Positions 1 to 5,360 of a stretch of DNA of 16,499 bases are shown one piece after another. The position numbers and the translations under genes were made by a program. This DNA comes from Candidatus Liptonbacteria bacterium (lineage in GTDB: Bacteria > Patescibacteriota > Minisyncoccia > UBA6257 > 2-01-FULL-56-20): NCBI GenBank assembly GCA_016212635.1, contig JACRFR010000014.1, positions 1 through 16,499 of the forward strand, in the 5' to 3' direction. A model generated the notes under the pieces. That model saw only the letters and a program-made list of their open reading frames with translations, was not told the origin of the DNA and ran no database searches. The first letter of the stretch is position 1, and every line of letters starts with the position of its first letter.

Positions 1-97
1 GAGTGTCATCCCGGGCTTGACCCGGGATCCAGTGACTAAGAAAACCTGGATTCCGGCTTTCGCCGGAATGACAAACCTGGGGTTTTCGAACAGCGCC
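1..97. mobile_element. Miniature inverted-repeat element, copy 1 (left part outside window)
   Basis: These 97 bases are identical to 2918-3014, the right three quarters of the complete copy at 2883-3014. The right terminal inverted repeat GTTTTCGAACAGCGCC is at 82-97. Inside are two hairpins, one around CCCGGGCTTGACCCGGG and one around TTCCGGCTTTCGCCGGAA. The internal motif belongs to a very widespread bacterial repeat whose translation reads VIPAKAGIQ. No coding capacity. The base-perfect match to copy 2 implies recent duplication or gene conversion. Confidence 0.85.
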
Positions 98-152
98 GCC
101 CCGAGTTGATAACTCCGGAACTGCAATATACACTAAAGCCGGATCGGATTTG

Positions 153-206
153 GGGTCTGTAGTTAAGTGGTATAACGGCGCATTTTCACCCCGTTAGACA
201 CATGGG
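153..206 (+). pseudogene. tRNA-Glu(TTC)-like 5' half, T-arm and 3' acceptor missing
   Basis: Bases 153-159 GGGTCTG can serve as a 5' acceptor strand. They are followed by a perfect D-arm (GTTA at 162-165, loop AGTGGTA, TAAC at 173-176) and a 7-base anticodon loop TTTTCAC at 183-189 with anticodon TTC (Glu). The anticodon stem is GCGCA against CCCGT, with two mismatches, where TGCGT would pair perfectly. The sequence remains tRNA-like through the variable region and about ACATGGG, then runs into tRNA-Ala. There is no TTCRA T-loop, and no CAGACCC 3' acceptor strand was found downstream. It reads as a truncated or decaying tRNA-Glu; a split tRNA with a distant 3' half cannot be excluded. Confidence 0.5.
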
Positions 207-304
207 GTAAGGGCCTATGGTCTAGTGGTAGAACGCCACATTCGCATTGTGGAGACGGCGGTTCGATTCCGCCTAGGTCCACAGGAATAAAGTGTCTAAC
301 GGGG
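189..304. repeat. Perfect 13-bp inverted repeat enclosing tRNA-Ala
   Basis: CCCCGTTAGACAC at 189-201 is the exact reverse complement of GTGTCTAACGGGG at 292-304. The arms stand 9 nt upstream and 10 nt downstream of tRNA-Ala (211-281), an almost symmetric arrangement. The left arm is also the anticodon-stem 3' strand and variable region of the tRNA-Glu-like fragment. In a plus-strand transcript the arms would form a helix closing over the folded tRNA. Confidence 0.8.
211..281 (+). tRNA. tRNA-Ala(CGC)
   Basis: A full 71-nt cloverleaf. The acceptor GGGCCTA pairs with TAGGTCC and includes the G3:U70 wobble pair that is the alanine identity element. The D-loop is AGTGGTA, the anticodon stem CCACA/TGTGG with loop TTCGCAT, anticodon CGC at 243-245, the T-stem GGCGG/CCGCC with loop TTCGATT, and discriminator A281. 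It decodes GCG. CCA is not encoded, so the 3' end must be added by a CCA-adding enzyme. The gene lies on the strand opposite dedA and just past its 3' end. Confidence 0.95.
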
Positions 305-321
305 CCCGCCGATGAAACTAT

Positions 322-978
322 TTACTTAACCCGCCGGAAAGGTTGGGTTAGAAAACGCCAAACCTGGGCCCGTTCGTCCGGGCGGCGCAGGATATGAAGC
401 ACGGTCGGCAAAATCGATAAGAAGATTATACCGAGCACGATCGGCAGAAGATACCGGTCAATGTTCGGGATCGCGCTCCCCAAACCGTAACCCACCGTCG
501 CGACCCCCACTCCCCAAAGTAAGCCGCCCAGGAGGTTATAGGCCAGGAAGCGCGGGTAGTTCATACGGCCCACGCCGGCCAAGATGGGCGCGAAGGTGCG
601 CACGATCGGCATGAAGCGGGCCAGAATAATGGTCATGCCTCCGTGCTTTTCATAAAAATCGTGGGCGCGATTCAAATGGTCCTTGTGGAACAGGAGGGAG
701 TCTTCTTTGCGGAATATGGCGGGGCCGACCCGGCGGCCGAAAGCGTAACCCACGCTGTCGCCCAGGACAGCCGCGACAAAAGAACCGGCCGCCAGGATCG
801 CGATATTTAAATAGCCCTGGGAAGCCAGGAAGCCGGCGGTGAAAAGCAGGGAGTCTCCGGGCAGGAAAAAACCGATGAACAAGCCGGATTCCGCGAAGAC
901 CATGAACCACACGCCGAGATACCCGACCGCTTGGACTAACCAGACCAGGTCAACGCCTAAAAAATACAGGTGGGGCAT
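322..978 (-). CDS. DedA/VTT-family membrane protein
   Basis: A 218-residue integral membrane protein of the DedA (SNARE-associated, VTT domain) family, which is linked to lipid-carrier or phospholipid translocation and envelope homeostasis. The hallmark N-terminal stretch FAESGLFIGFFLPGDSLLF lies near residues 28-46. The central motif ARFMPIVRTFAPILAG, with its conserved arginines and proline, lies near 120-135 and is followed by a glycine-rich helix and a last membrane helix before a basic tail. Length is normal for the family. The ATG at 978 is supported by a promoter ending 14 nt upstream, and there is no clear Shine-Dalgarno sequence. It stands alone on the minus strand between two plus-strand tRNA genes; readthrough would be antisense to tRNA-Ala. 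The substrate cannot be told from sequence. Confidence 0.9.
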   Translation of the reverse strand: MPHLYFLGVDLVWLVQAVGYLGVWFMVFAESGLFIGFFLPGDSLLFTAGFLASQGYLNIAILAAGSFVAAVLGDSVGYAFGRRVGPAIFRKEDSLLFHKDHLNRAHDFYEKHGGMTIILARFMPIVRTFAPILAGVGRMNYPRFLAYNLLGGLLWGVGVATVGYGLGSAIPNIDRYLLPIVLGIIFLSILPTVLHILRRPDERAQVWRFLTQPFRRVK

Positions 979-992
979 AGACAGTGGAAGGA

Positions 993-1021
993 ATTGTACC
1001 TTATCTCGCTTTGGTTGCCAA
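993..1021 (-). promoter_or_regulatory. Sigma70-type promoter for the DedA gene
   Basis: On the minus strand, -35 TTGGCA (1021-1016), a 17-bp spacer and -10 TACAAT (998-993) give 5/6 matches at both hexamers. The start codon at 978 is 14 nt past the -10, so the leader would be only about 7-8 nt. Confidence 0.6.
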
Positions 1022-1062
1022 AAAAAGCGGACTGGGTAAACTATACGGGCCAGGAAAACCAG

Positions 1063-1133
1063 CGGGCCGTAGTATACCGGTAGTACATGCGCTTCGGGTG
1101 CGTAGAGACCGGGTTCGATTCCCGGCGGCCCGA
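1063..1133 (+). tRNA. tRNA-Pro(CGG)
   Basis: A complete 71-nt cloverleaf. The acceptor CGGGCCG pairs with CGGCCCG, with the C1:G72 pair typical of bacterial proline tRNA. The D-arm is GTAT/GTAC with loop ACCGGTA, the anticodon stem TGCGC/GCGTA with loop TTCGGGT, anticodon CGG at 1095-1097, the T-stem CCGGG/CCCGG with loop TTCGATT, and discriminator A1133. It decodes CCG. CCA is not encoded. Confidence 0.95.
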
Positions 1134-1175
1134 CACTTAGTTTTTCTTAACGAGGAACGAGTTTAGAAAAACTTG

Positions 1176-1267
1176 TGCCCCACCCAGCAGGGCGAGACTA
1201 TTGGTCTTATAGGACAAATATGACTTATTAGTCCTATTGACCCTGTAAAACCCAGCCAGGCGGGGCA
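1176..1267 (+). ncRNA. Possible structured RNA (extended hairpin)
   Basis: Nested complementary segments fold this non-coding stretch into one long hairpin. TGCCCCACC (1176-1184) pairs with GGCGGGGCA (1259-1267) with one mismatch; CAG (1188-1190) with CTG (1243-1245); GGTC (1203-1206) with GACC (1239-1242); TAGGAC (1210-1215) with GTCCTA (1231-1236), closing a 15-nt A/T-rich loop. It begins 42 nt after tRNA-Pro. It lacks the signatures of SRP RNA, RNase P RNA and tmRNA. The strand is uncertain; it could equally be a DNA palindrome of a repeat. Confidence 0.35.
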
Positions 1268-1314
1268 GTTGCACATGAGGAAGGTCGGAGCGAAGGAGGG
1301 CGCAAATTCCAGAA

Positions 1315-1390
1315 CCCCCTCTAACTCCCCCTTGGAAAGGGGGAGGACGAATCAGTCCCTCCCCTTTTCTAAGGGGAGGTTAGGTGGGGT
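1315..1390. repeat. 76-nt cruciform repeat, copy 1
   Basis: It contains two strong hairpins in tandem, CTCCCCCTT-GGA-AAGGGGGAG and CCTCCCCTT-TTCT-AAGGGGAGG, joined by GACGAATCAGTC. An outer stem is made from ACCCCCTCTAAC at the left and GTTAGGTGGGGT at the right. The same 76-nt unit recurs at 1460-1535 and 1918-1993 in the same orientation, and half a unit lies at about 3165-3196 in reverse. Confidence 0.9.
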
Positions 1391-1403
1391 GGGTCAGTCC
1401 CTC

Positions 1404-1439
1404 GAGGTCGGGCCTTAAGGCCCCCCAAGGCCCGACCTC
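1404..1439. repeat. Hairpin repeat with 13-bp arms (GGTCGGGCC family)
   Basis: GAGGTCGGGCCTT at 1404-1416 and AAGGCCCGACCTC at 1427-1439 form a perfect 13-bp stem with a 10-nt loop. Exactly the same arms, with a different 22-nt loop, occur at 16264-16311, and a shorter relative is at 10637-10669. Confidence 0.85.
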
Positions 1440-1459
1440 CCGAAATTAAGGAATCTTGA

Positions 1460-1535
1460 CCCCCTCTCACTCCCCCTTGGAAAGGGGGAGGACGAATCAG
1501 TCCCTCCCCTTTTCCCAGGGGAGGTGAGGTGGGGT
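1460..1535. repeat. 76-nt cruciform repeat, copy 2 (overlaps DUF559 3' end)
   Basis: This unit has the same architecture as copy 1. The outer stem reads CTCAC/GTGAG where copy 1 reads CTAAC/GTTAG, a paired change that keeps base-pairing. The last 12 codons and the stop of the DUF559 gene (1497-1898, minus) lie inside it. Confidence 0.9.
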
Positions 1536-1898
1536 GGAATTCTCTTCAATAAACTGCATCAGCGCCGCGAGCACACCGCCCAAATTTTGCATCACTTCGT
1601 GATTTGTGAAACGTAGACATTGGATACCTACGTCTGCTAGATATTTCGCTCGCTTTTCATCGTATCGTTCCGCTGCTTCTCCTGCGTGAGAATCACCGTC
1701 AATCTCAATTGCAAGTTTGAGTTGGGGAGAATAAAAGTCCAAAATAAAATTTCCAACGCCAAATTGTCGCCTAAATTTTTGTCCTAATACTTGTTTGCCC
1801 CTAAGCTTAGACCACAACTTCTGCTCTGGGGCGGTACTGCCAGAACGTAAGTGCTGACGTTTAGATTTTGATGTTGGAGAGTTAAAGAGGTGGTGCAC
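1497..1898 (-). CDS. DUF559 (VSR-like/PD-(D/E)XK fold) nuclease-like protein
   Basis: A 133-residue protein of the DUF559 family, small proteins related to the Vsr very-short-patch-repair endonuclease fold; no specific activity is established for most of them. A helical N-terminal part with APEQKLWSKLR (residues 23-33) is followed by FRRQFGVGNFILDFYSP and KLAIEIDGDSH, giving the candidate acidic and active-site residues D54, E65, D67 and H71. YDEKRAKYLADVGIQCLRFTN, one short of the usual helix-strand finish, then leads into EVMQNLGGVL. Length is typical and the gene is intact. Residues 122-133 (TPPHLPWEKGRD) and the stop are encoded by the 76-nt palindromic repeat. The gene lies between two direct copies of that repeat (1460-1535, 1918-1993), suggesting a repeat-linked mobile unit. 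No Shine-Dalgarno sequence is evident. Assignment to the family is secure; the role is inferred. Confidence 0.88.
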   Translation of the reverse strand: MHHLFNSPTSKSKRQHLRSGSTAPEQKLWSKLRGKQVLGQKFRRQFGVGNFILDFYSPQLKLAIEIDGDSHAGEAAERYDEKRAKYLADVGIQCLRFTNHEVMQNLGGVLAALMQFIEENSTPPHLPWEKGRD

Positions 1899-1917
1899 TG
1901 GTTAATTATACTACTGA

Positions 1918-1993
1918 CCCCCTCTCGCTCCCCCTTGGAAAGGGGGAGGACGAATCAGTCCCTCCCCTTTTCCAAGGGGAGGTTAGGTGGGGT
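1918..1993. repeat. 76-nt cruciform repeat, copy 3 (upstream of DUF559 gene)
   Basis: Same unit and orientation as copies 1 and 2, starting 20 nt before the DUF559 start codon on that gene's 5' side. Both inner hairpins are perfect; the outer stem is weaker because CTCGC faces GTTAG. With copy 2 it brackets the DUF559 gene in a unit of about 534 bp. Confidence 0.9.
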
Positions 1994-2005
1994 GTATCTG
2001 ACCCC

Positions 2006-2069
2006 CTACTCCCTACTCCCTACTCGCTACTCACTATTCTTTCCCCTACTCCCTACTCGCTACTCCCTA
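2006..2069. repeat. Heptamer tandem repeat (CTACTCC/CTACTCG)
   Basis: Degenerate 7-bp repeats of the CTACTCG/CTACTCC type, interrupted by ATTCTTTCC. Read on the minus strand they are GAGTAGC/GGAGTAG. The nucleotidyltransferase stop codon TAG (2062-2060) lies inside the array. Related arrays are at 3257-3286 and, in the opposite orientation relative to the gene, at 4134-4163. Confidence 0.8.
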
Positions 2070-2803
2070 AGGTGTGCCTCCACGATGGCAACCTCGGCTG
2101 GCGTATTTGCTCCCATGGCTTCCTCCGGCCCCAGGGGCACGGTCACAATTTTTTGATCATCCGCGAGGGCCAGACTGACCATGTCGGTCAAGTAGTACTC
2201 CCCTTTTGCATTTTGATTGCCGACCCGATCGATAGTGGCCCAAAGCCAGGCCGGATCAAAACCGTAAAAGCTGGGGTTAACTTCGGTTACTTGAAGCTCG
2301 GCGGCGGTCGCATCTCGGACCTCCACTACTTTTATGATCTTGCCCTGCGCATCCCGAATCACCCGCGACCAGTCGCGGAAAATACACCGGTCGCCTTCGA
2401 AATCGGGCAGTTGGACCGTAGTCATGGCTGCAACCGCATTGGCCCCCTCTCGCGCCGCCGCTAGGGCGCGTACGGTCGCGGCGGTTACAAGCGGGTGGTC
2501 GCCGTAGAGCACCACTAAAGTCGAGAGGCCGGGGATCTGCTGGATTACTTCCCGCGCGGAACCAACCGCGTGCGCCGTGCCCAGCTGTTCCCTCTGCCAA
2601 GCATACTGGTAACTATTTCCCAGTCGCGCAATTACCTCCTCGCCTTTGAAACCGACCACAATGGTCGGCCGCGGGCAAACCGGCTGAACATTGGCCAGTA
2701 AGCACTCGATGATCGGCCGGCCGTGAACGGGCGTGAGTACTTTGGGTAAGTCGCCGCCCATACGGGTACCCCTACCGGCGGCCAGGATGAGAACGTGGGT
2801 CAT
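2060..2803 (-). CDS. GlmU-like UDP-sugar pyrophosphorylase (nucleotidyltransferase domain only)
   Basis: A 247-residue NTP-transferase resembling the N-terminal uridylyltransferase domain of GlmU, which makes UDP-GlcNAc from UTP and GlcNAc-1-phosphate for peptidoglycan and surface glycans. Visible are LAAGRGTRM (residues 7-15), PK at 20-21, REQLGTAHAV (71-80), YGDHPL (100-105, with the metal-ligand Asp102), EVRDA (161-165), EVN (174-176) and NAKGEYYLTD (198-207). The left-handed beta-helix acetyltransferase domain of full GlmU is absent, so another enzyme must provide GlcN-1-P acetylation, or the sugar differs. About 8-10 residues appear inserted where GlmU has GYGRI (near 136-146). I chose the ATG at 2803: the frame stays open to 3205, but that extension is translated repeat DNA (VIPAKAGIQ). 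The stop codon falls in the heptamer array. Confidence 0.85.
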   Translation of the reverse strand: MTHVLILAAGRGTRMGGDLPKVLTPVHGRPIIECLLANVQPVCPRPTIVVGFKGEEVIARLGNSYQYAWQREQLGTAHAVGSAREVIQQIPGLSTLVVLYGDHPLVTAATVRALAAAREGANAVAAMTTVQLPDFEGDRCIFRDWSRVIRDAQGKIIKVVEVRDATAAELQVTEVNPSFYGFDPAWLWATIDRVGNQNAKGEYYLTDMVSLALADDQKIVTVPLGPEEAMGANTPAEVAIVEAHLRE

Positions 2804-2882
2804 AAGAGTAATCGTGAATAATGCTAATATGAAAAAGGTAATAATGCGAATAGACGAAAAACGGTCCAAGACGGCCCCGAGT

Positions 2883-3014
2883 GGCGCTGTTCGAAAACAT
2901 TGATTCCACCGCTTGCCGAGTGTCATCCCGGGCTTGACCCGGGATCCAGTGACTAAGAAAACCTGGATTCCGGCTTTCGCCGGAATGACAAACCTGGGGT
3001 TTTCGAACAGCGCC
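2883..3014. mobile_element. Miniature inverted-repeat element, copy 2 (complete, 132 bp)
   Basis: Terminal inverted repeats GGCGCTGTTCGAAAAC (2883-2898) and GTTTTCGAACAGCGCC (2999-3014) are perfect over 16 bp. The interior carries the two CCCGGG and TTCCGG hairpins of the widespread VIPAKAGIQ-type repeat. There is no transposase. The left flank GCCCCGAGT (2874-2882) does not recur at this copy's right flank, but it does recur immediately right of copy 1 (98-106). Copies 1 and 2 are in the same orientation. Confidence 0.85.
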
Positions 3015-3284
3015 AGGGCGGGGGGAAAGGGAAGAGCGAAGAGCGATGAGCGAAGAGAAAAGAAAGAAAAGCGGGGTAACATTAAAATTGTGATGACCTG
3101 GAGGTTCAACCTCCGGGAACCGAGAAATAATATTGGGAGGTTGAACCTCGGGGAGCAGGGGGGAACCTCACCTAGCCTCTCCTTAAACAAGGAGAGGAAG
3201 ATCAATATTGGGAGGTCCGACCTCCCAAAGAGGACGGACCTCGGGGACTTCCGATTCTACTCGCCACTTGCTACTCGCTACTCA
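3015..3284. repeat. Intergenic mosaic of short repeats, no gene seen
   Basis: The stretch is a patchwork. A purine-rich array with GAGCGAAGAGCGATGAG (3034-3050) also occurs at 10542-10558. Three hairpins of the GGAGGTTCAACCTCC / GGAGGTCCGACCTCC type lie near 3101-3118, 3135-3152 and 3210-3246, each with ATATTGGGAGGT or CCTCGGG(G)A edges. A reverse-oriented half of the 76-nt repeat (arms CCTCTCCTT/AAGGAGAGG) is at about 3165-3196. A heptamer array is at 3257-3286, directly after the stop codon of the glycosyltransferase. No credible coding sequence is present. Confidence 0.75.
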
Positions 3285-5324
3285 CTATAACTTATACACA
3301 AAGATCGAAGTTCCGATCCGGTAATCCGGTTCGGGGACGTTGCCCAGGCCCGGCGCCGGGGGCCGCAGGGCGGTCAACCAACGGTACTCGTCTTCCGGCT
3401 TGCGGACGAAACCGGGCGCGCCTGGTTGGATCGCTCCCTCTAGAGAATTGATCGAGACCGCTAGCCACCTAATCGCGGATTCGCGCGGATAAGTACGCGG
3501 ATTATCGCCGATTCCATCCGCGTTTATCTGCGTTTCAGTATCCGCGTTGATCTGCGTCTGGGCGGGATTGCCTCGCGCGGACCACCAGCCCTCCACTTTT
3601 TGAACCTTGTCTTTCAGATAGTAGCCGGGAATTGCCCCGCCGAAATAATCCACCGCGATTCCGTCCACGTGCTTACTAGGATCCGGATCCTGGTTTCTCT
3701 CCTCGACCCACGCCGTCAAGCGTTTGAGATCCTGGCCCCAGTCGTAGCTGGAATCAGTGGCGATCCGATAGCCGCCCCAGACCCCGCCTCCCAACTGATT
3801 ATAATAAGAGAGAAAGTAAGGAGCGGTAAAAATTGTTTCCAGTAAGAACCAGATGATCAGCGCCAGGAGCAGTAAATGTCGGGACCAACTGCGACCGACA
3901 GATTTGAGCCAGTTCCAATAATAACGCCAAACCGAATCGCCGGTCGGTACCGGTCGCAAGGCCGCCCACTTTTCCCAGGCCACGGTGGCCAGGATGTAGA
4001 TTAAAGGCAGGGTCGGCAGGATGTGGCGGAAGCCGATGTTCAGGGGGCTGGTAATACTCCAGAGCCAGTACAGGCCGATCATAACCAGCATGGCGAATTC
4101 AGTGAAGCGGGAGTAGATAAATAAAACTAGAGAGCGAGTAGCGAGTAGCGAGTAGCGAGTAGCGGGCAAACGGTTACGCAACTTGCGGCCGATCCCCCAA
4201 AGCGTGCCGAGCAGGGCAGTGAGTACGATGAGCAAAGACGGCAACGGCTCCTTAAGCAGGTACATGATCGGAAAATAAAGGTGTGAACCGGCCGCGGAGA
4301 CCTGGCCCAGAAAGTAACCGGTATTACCGCCCGCGGATCTTTGGAGTACCATGAGCACGCCCAATACGTACTCGGCGATGGGTCTGGTCAGAGCATGCCT
4401 GGTCATCCAAATGTTGGTTTGGGCGAGACACTGGCCGACATTACAACTGGCACCGGGCACGGCCGGACCGCCGCCGAAAGAGGCCAAAATAAAGGTGGTA
4501 TCCGAGGTCTGCTTGGCCATCGGATAATTCTTGGTCAACAAGGCGTAAGCAGGATAGACCACTGCAACGTAGCCGATGACGAAAGTTAAAAGAAGCGCGA
4601 GCCACAACCGCCCGCCGCTGGGATCAGTCTTGGGCGCGGCCAGAGGGTCCGTGCGGCGCAGCAGCCAGCGAGCGGCGATAAATGCCAGGACCAAGAAGAT
4701 AAAATAAGGAATCAGCAGAACGGTGGAAAATTTGGCGATTTGGGCTACGCCGAACGCTAGGCCAGCCAGAAGGATATTGCGACCAGTGGGCGCGCTAAAA
4801 ATCCGCAGGAAGTAATAAGTGCCCAAGACAATACCGAAAGCGGCCGCGATATCGGTGGTAACGTAATGGCCGTGCGCCAGAATATTGGGCGACAGACCGA
4901 AAAGCAGGGTTGGCAGAAGGGCCCAGCGCGAGCCGACAATTTCGCGCGCCCAGTGATACAGGAGCAAGATAAAAAGCAGGGTCAAGAGGATTGGCCCGAC
5001 GCGCGCCCAGCCGACGATCAGGTCCGCGTCGTTACCGGAATCGAATATGAATTGTTTGCCCACTTCCCACTGGCCATTGACCTCTTCCGTCCAGGCCTTG
5101 CGGTCGGTGGGAAAGTTCAGATTCAGAAAGCGCAACGGAAATCCGGCCAGGAACTTTAAGAGCGGCGGATGTTCCGGATTCAAGCGATAGTCGAGATACT
5201 TGGCGTAGGCATAGCCCGCAGGGATGTGAGCTTGTTCGTCCATGGTCATGGAGTCTCCCCGCGCGGCCGAAAACAGAAAGACCAGCGAGAGAGCGCACAA
5301 AATGACCAACAAAGCTCGAGTCAT
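3285..5324 (-). CDS. GT39/PMT-like membrane glycosyltransferase
   Basis: A 679-residue multi-pass protein of the GT-C type (dolichyl/undecaprenyl-phosphate-sugar protein mannosyltransferase or ArnT-like). Such enzymes take a sugar from a lipid carrier on the outer face of the membrane. A signal-anchor helix (residues 3-20) precedes the first outer loop with the diagnostic acidic pair MDEQAHIPAGYAY (D29, E30) and the motif NPEHPPLLK (49-57). Many hydrophobic helices follow, then a C-terminal soluble part containing DSSYDWGQDL and DYFGG. I chose the ATG at 5324 because a promoter with a perfect TATAAT ends 7 nt upstream, and MTRALLVILC looks like a true membrane start. Two repeat insertions are visible: residues about 388-397 (PATRYSLLATR) from heptamer repeats, and about 590-619 (two copies of QINAD) from a 24-nt tandem repeat. 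The frame survives both. Acceptor and donor sugar are unknown. Confidence 0.85.
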   Translation of the reverse strand: MTRALLVILCALSLVFLFSAARGDSMTMDEQAHIPAGYAYAKYLDYRLNPEHPPLLKFLAGFPLRFLNLNFPTDRKAWTEEVNGQWEVGKQFIFDSGNDADLIVGWARVGPILLTLLFILLLYHWAREIVGSRWALLPTLLFGLSPNILAHGHYVTTDIAAAFGIVLGTYYFLRIFSAPTGRNILLAGLAFGVAQIAKFSTVLLIPYFIFLVLAFIAARWLLRRTDPLAAPKTDPSGGRLWLALLLTFVIGYVAVVYPAYALLTKNYPMAKQTSDTTFILASFGGGPAVPGASCNVGQCLAQTNIWMTRHALTRPIAEYVLGVLMVLQRSAGGNTGYFLGQVSAAGSHLYFPIMYLLKEPLPSLLIVLTALLGTLWGIGRKLRNRLPATRYSLLATRSLVLFIYSRFTEFAMLVMIGLYWLWSITSPLNIGFRHILPTLPLIYILATVAWEKWAALRPVPTGDSVWRYYWNWLKSVGRSWSRHLLLLALIIWFLLETIFTAPYFLSYYNQLGGGVWGGYRIATDSSYDWGQDLKRLTAWVEERNQDPDPSKHVDGIAVDYFGGAIPGYYLKDKVQKVEGWWSARGNPAQTQINADTETQINADGIGDNPRTYPRESAIRWLAVSINSLEGAIQPGAPGFVRKPEDEYRWLTALRPPAPGLGNVPEPDYRIGTSIFVYKL
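3467..3557. repeat. Repeat insertion inside the glycosyltransferase gene (24-nt tandem)
   Basis: ATCCGCGTTTATCTGCG and ATCCGCGTTGATCTGCG are near-identical units spaced 24 nt apart, followed by related CGCGGATT pieces. On the gene strand they encode TQINADTETQINADG and DNPRTYPRESAIR, low-complexity residues unlike the flanking enzyme. Related ATCCGCGTT-ATCTGCGT repeats are common between genes in many bacteria (general recollection). Confidence 0.65.
4134..4163. repeat. Heptamer tandem repeat inside the glycosyltransferase gene
   Basis: Four perfect GCGAGTA units (4134-4161), the same family as the arrays at 2006-2069 and 3257-3286. In the gene's reading direction the units read TACTCGC, which contains no stop in any frame, and encode YSLLATR-like residues between two membrane segments. 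Confidence 0.85.
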
Positions 5325-5331
5325 ATTAATT

Positions 5332-5360
5332 ATTATACACCACGTGGATACGCTTGACGA
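5332..5360 (-). promoter_or_regulatory. Promoter of the glycosyltransferase gene, leaderless
   Basis: Minus strand: -35 TCGTCA (5360-5355), 17-bp spacer, -10 TATAAT (5337-5332, perfect). Only 7 nt separate the -10 from the ATG at 5324, so transcription should begin at or next to the start codon. Confidence 0.6.

Noticed and set aside
153..304. An intact tRNA-Glu with an intron containing tRNA-Ala
   Set aside because: No T-arm and no complementary 3' acceptor follow after 304, so an intron-bearing tRNA is not supported.
1176..1320. RNase P RNA or SRP RNA
   Set aside because: GAGGAAGGTCGGAGC at about 1277-1291 loosely recalls the RNase P start GAGGAAAGTCC, but the other conserved blocks are missing, and no GGAAGCAGC SRP motif occurs on either strand.
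2006..2069. CRISPR-like array
   Set aside because: The units are 7 bp tandem repeats without spacers and no cas genes are present.
1890..2156. 88-codon plus-strand frame containing LLPTRYSL repeats
   Set aside because: It is the translation of the 76-nt repeat and heptamer array, not a gene.
2804..3205. Open extension of the nucleotidyltransferase frame upstream of 2803, adding 134 residues
   Set aside because: It translates the miniature element (VIPAKAGIQ) and other repeats; the catalytic fold begins at MTHVLILAAG, so the extension is not part of the protein.
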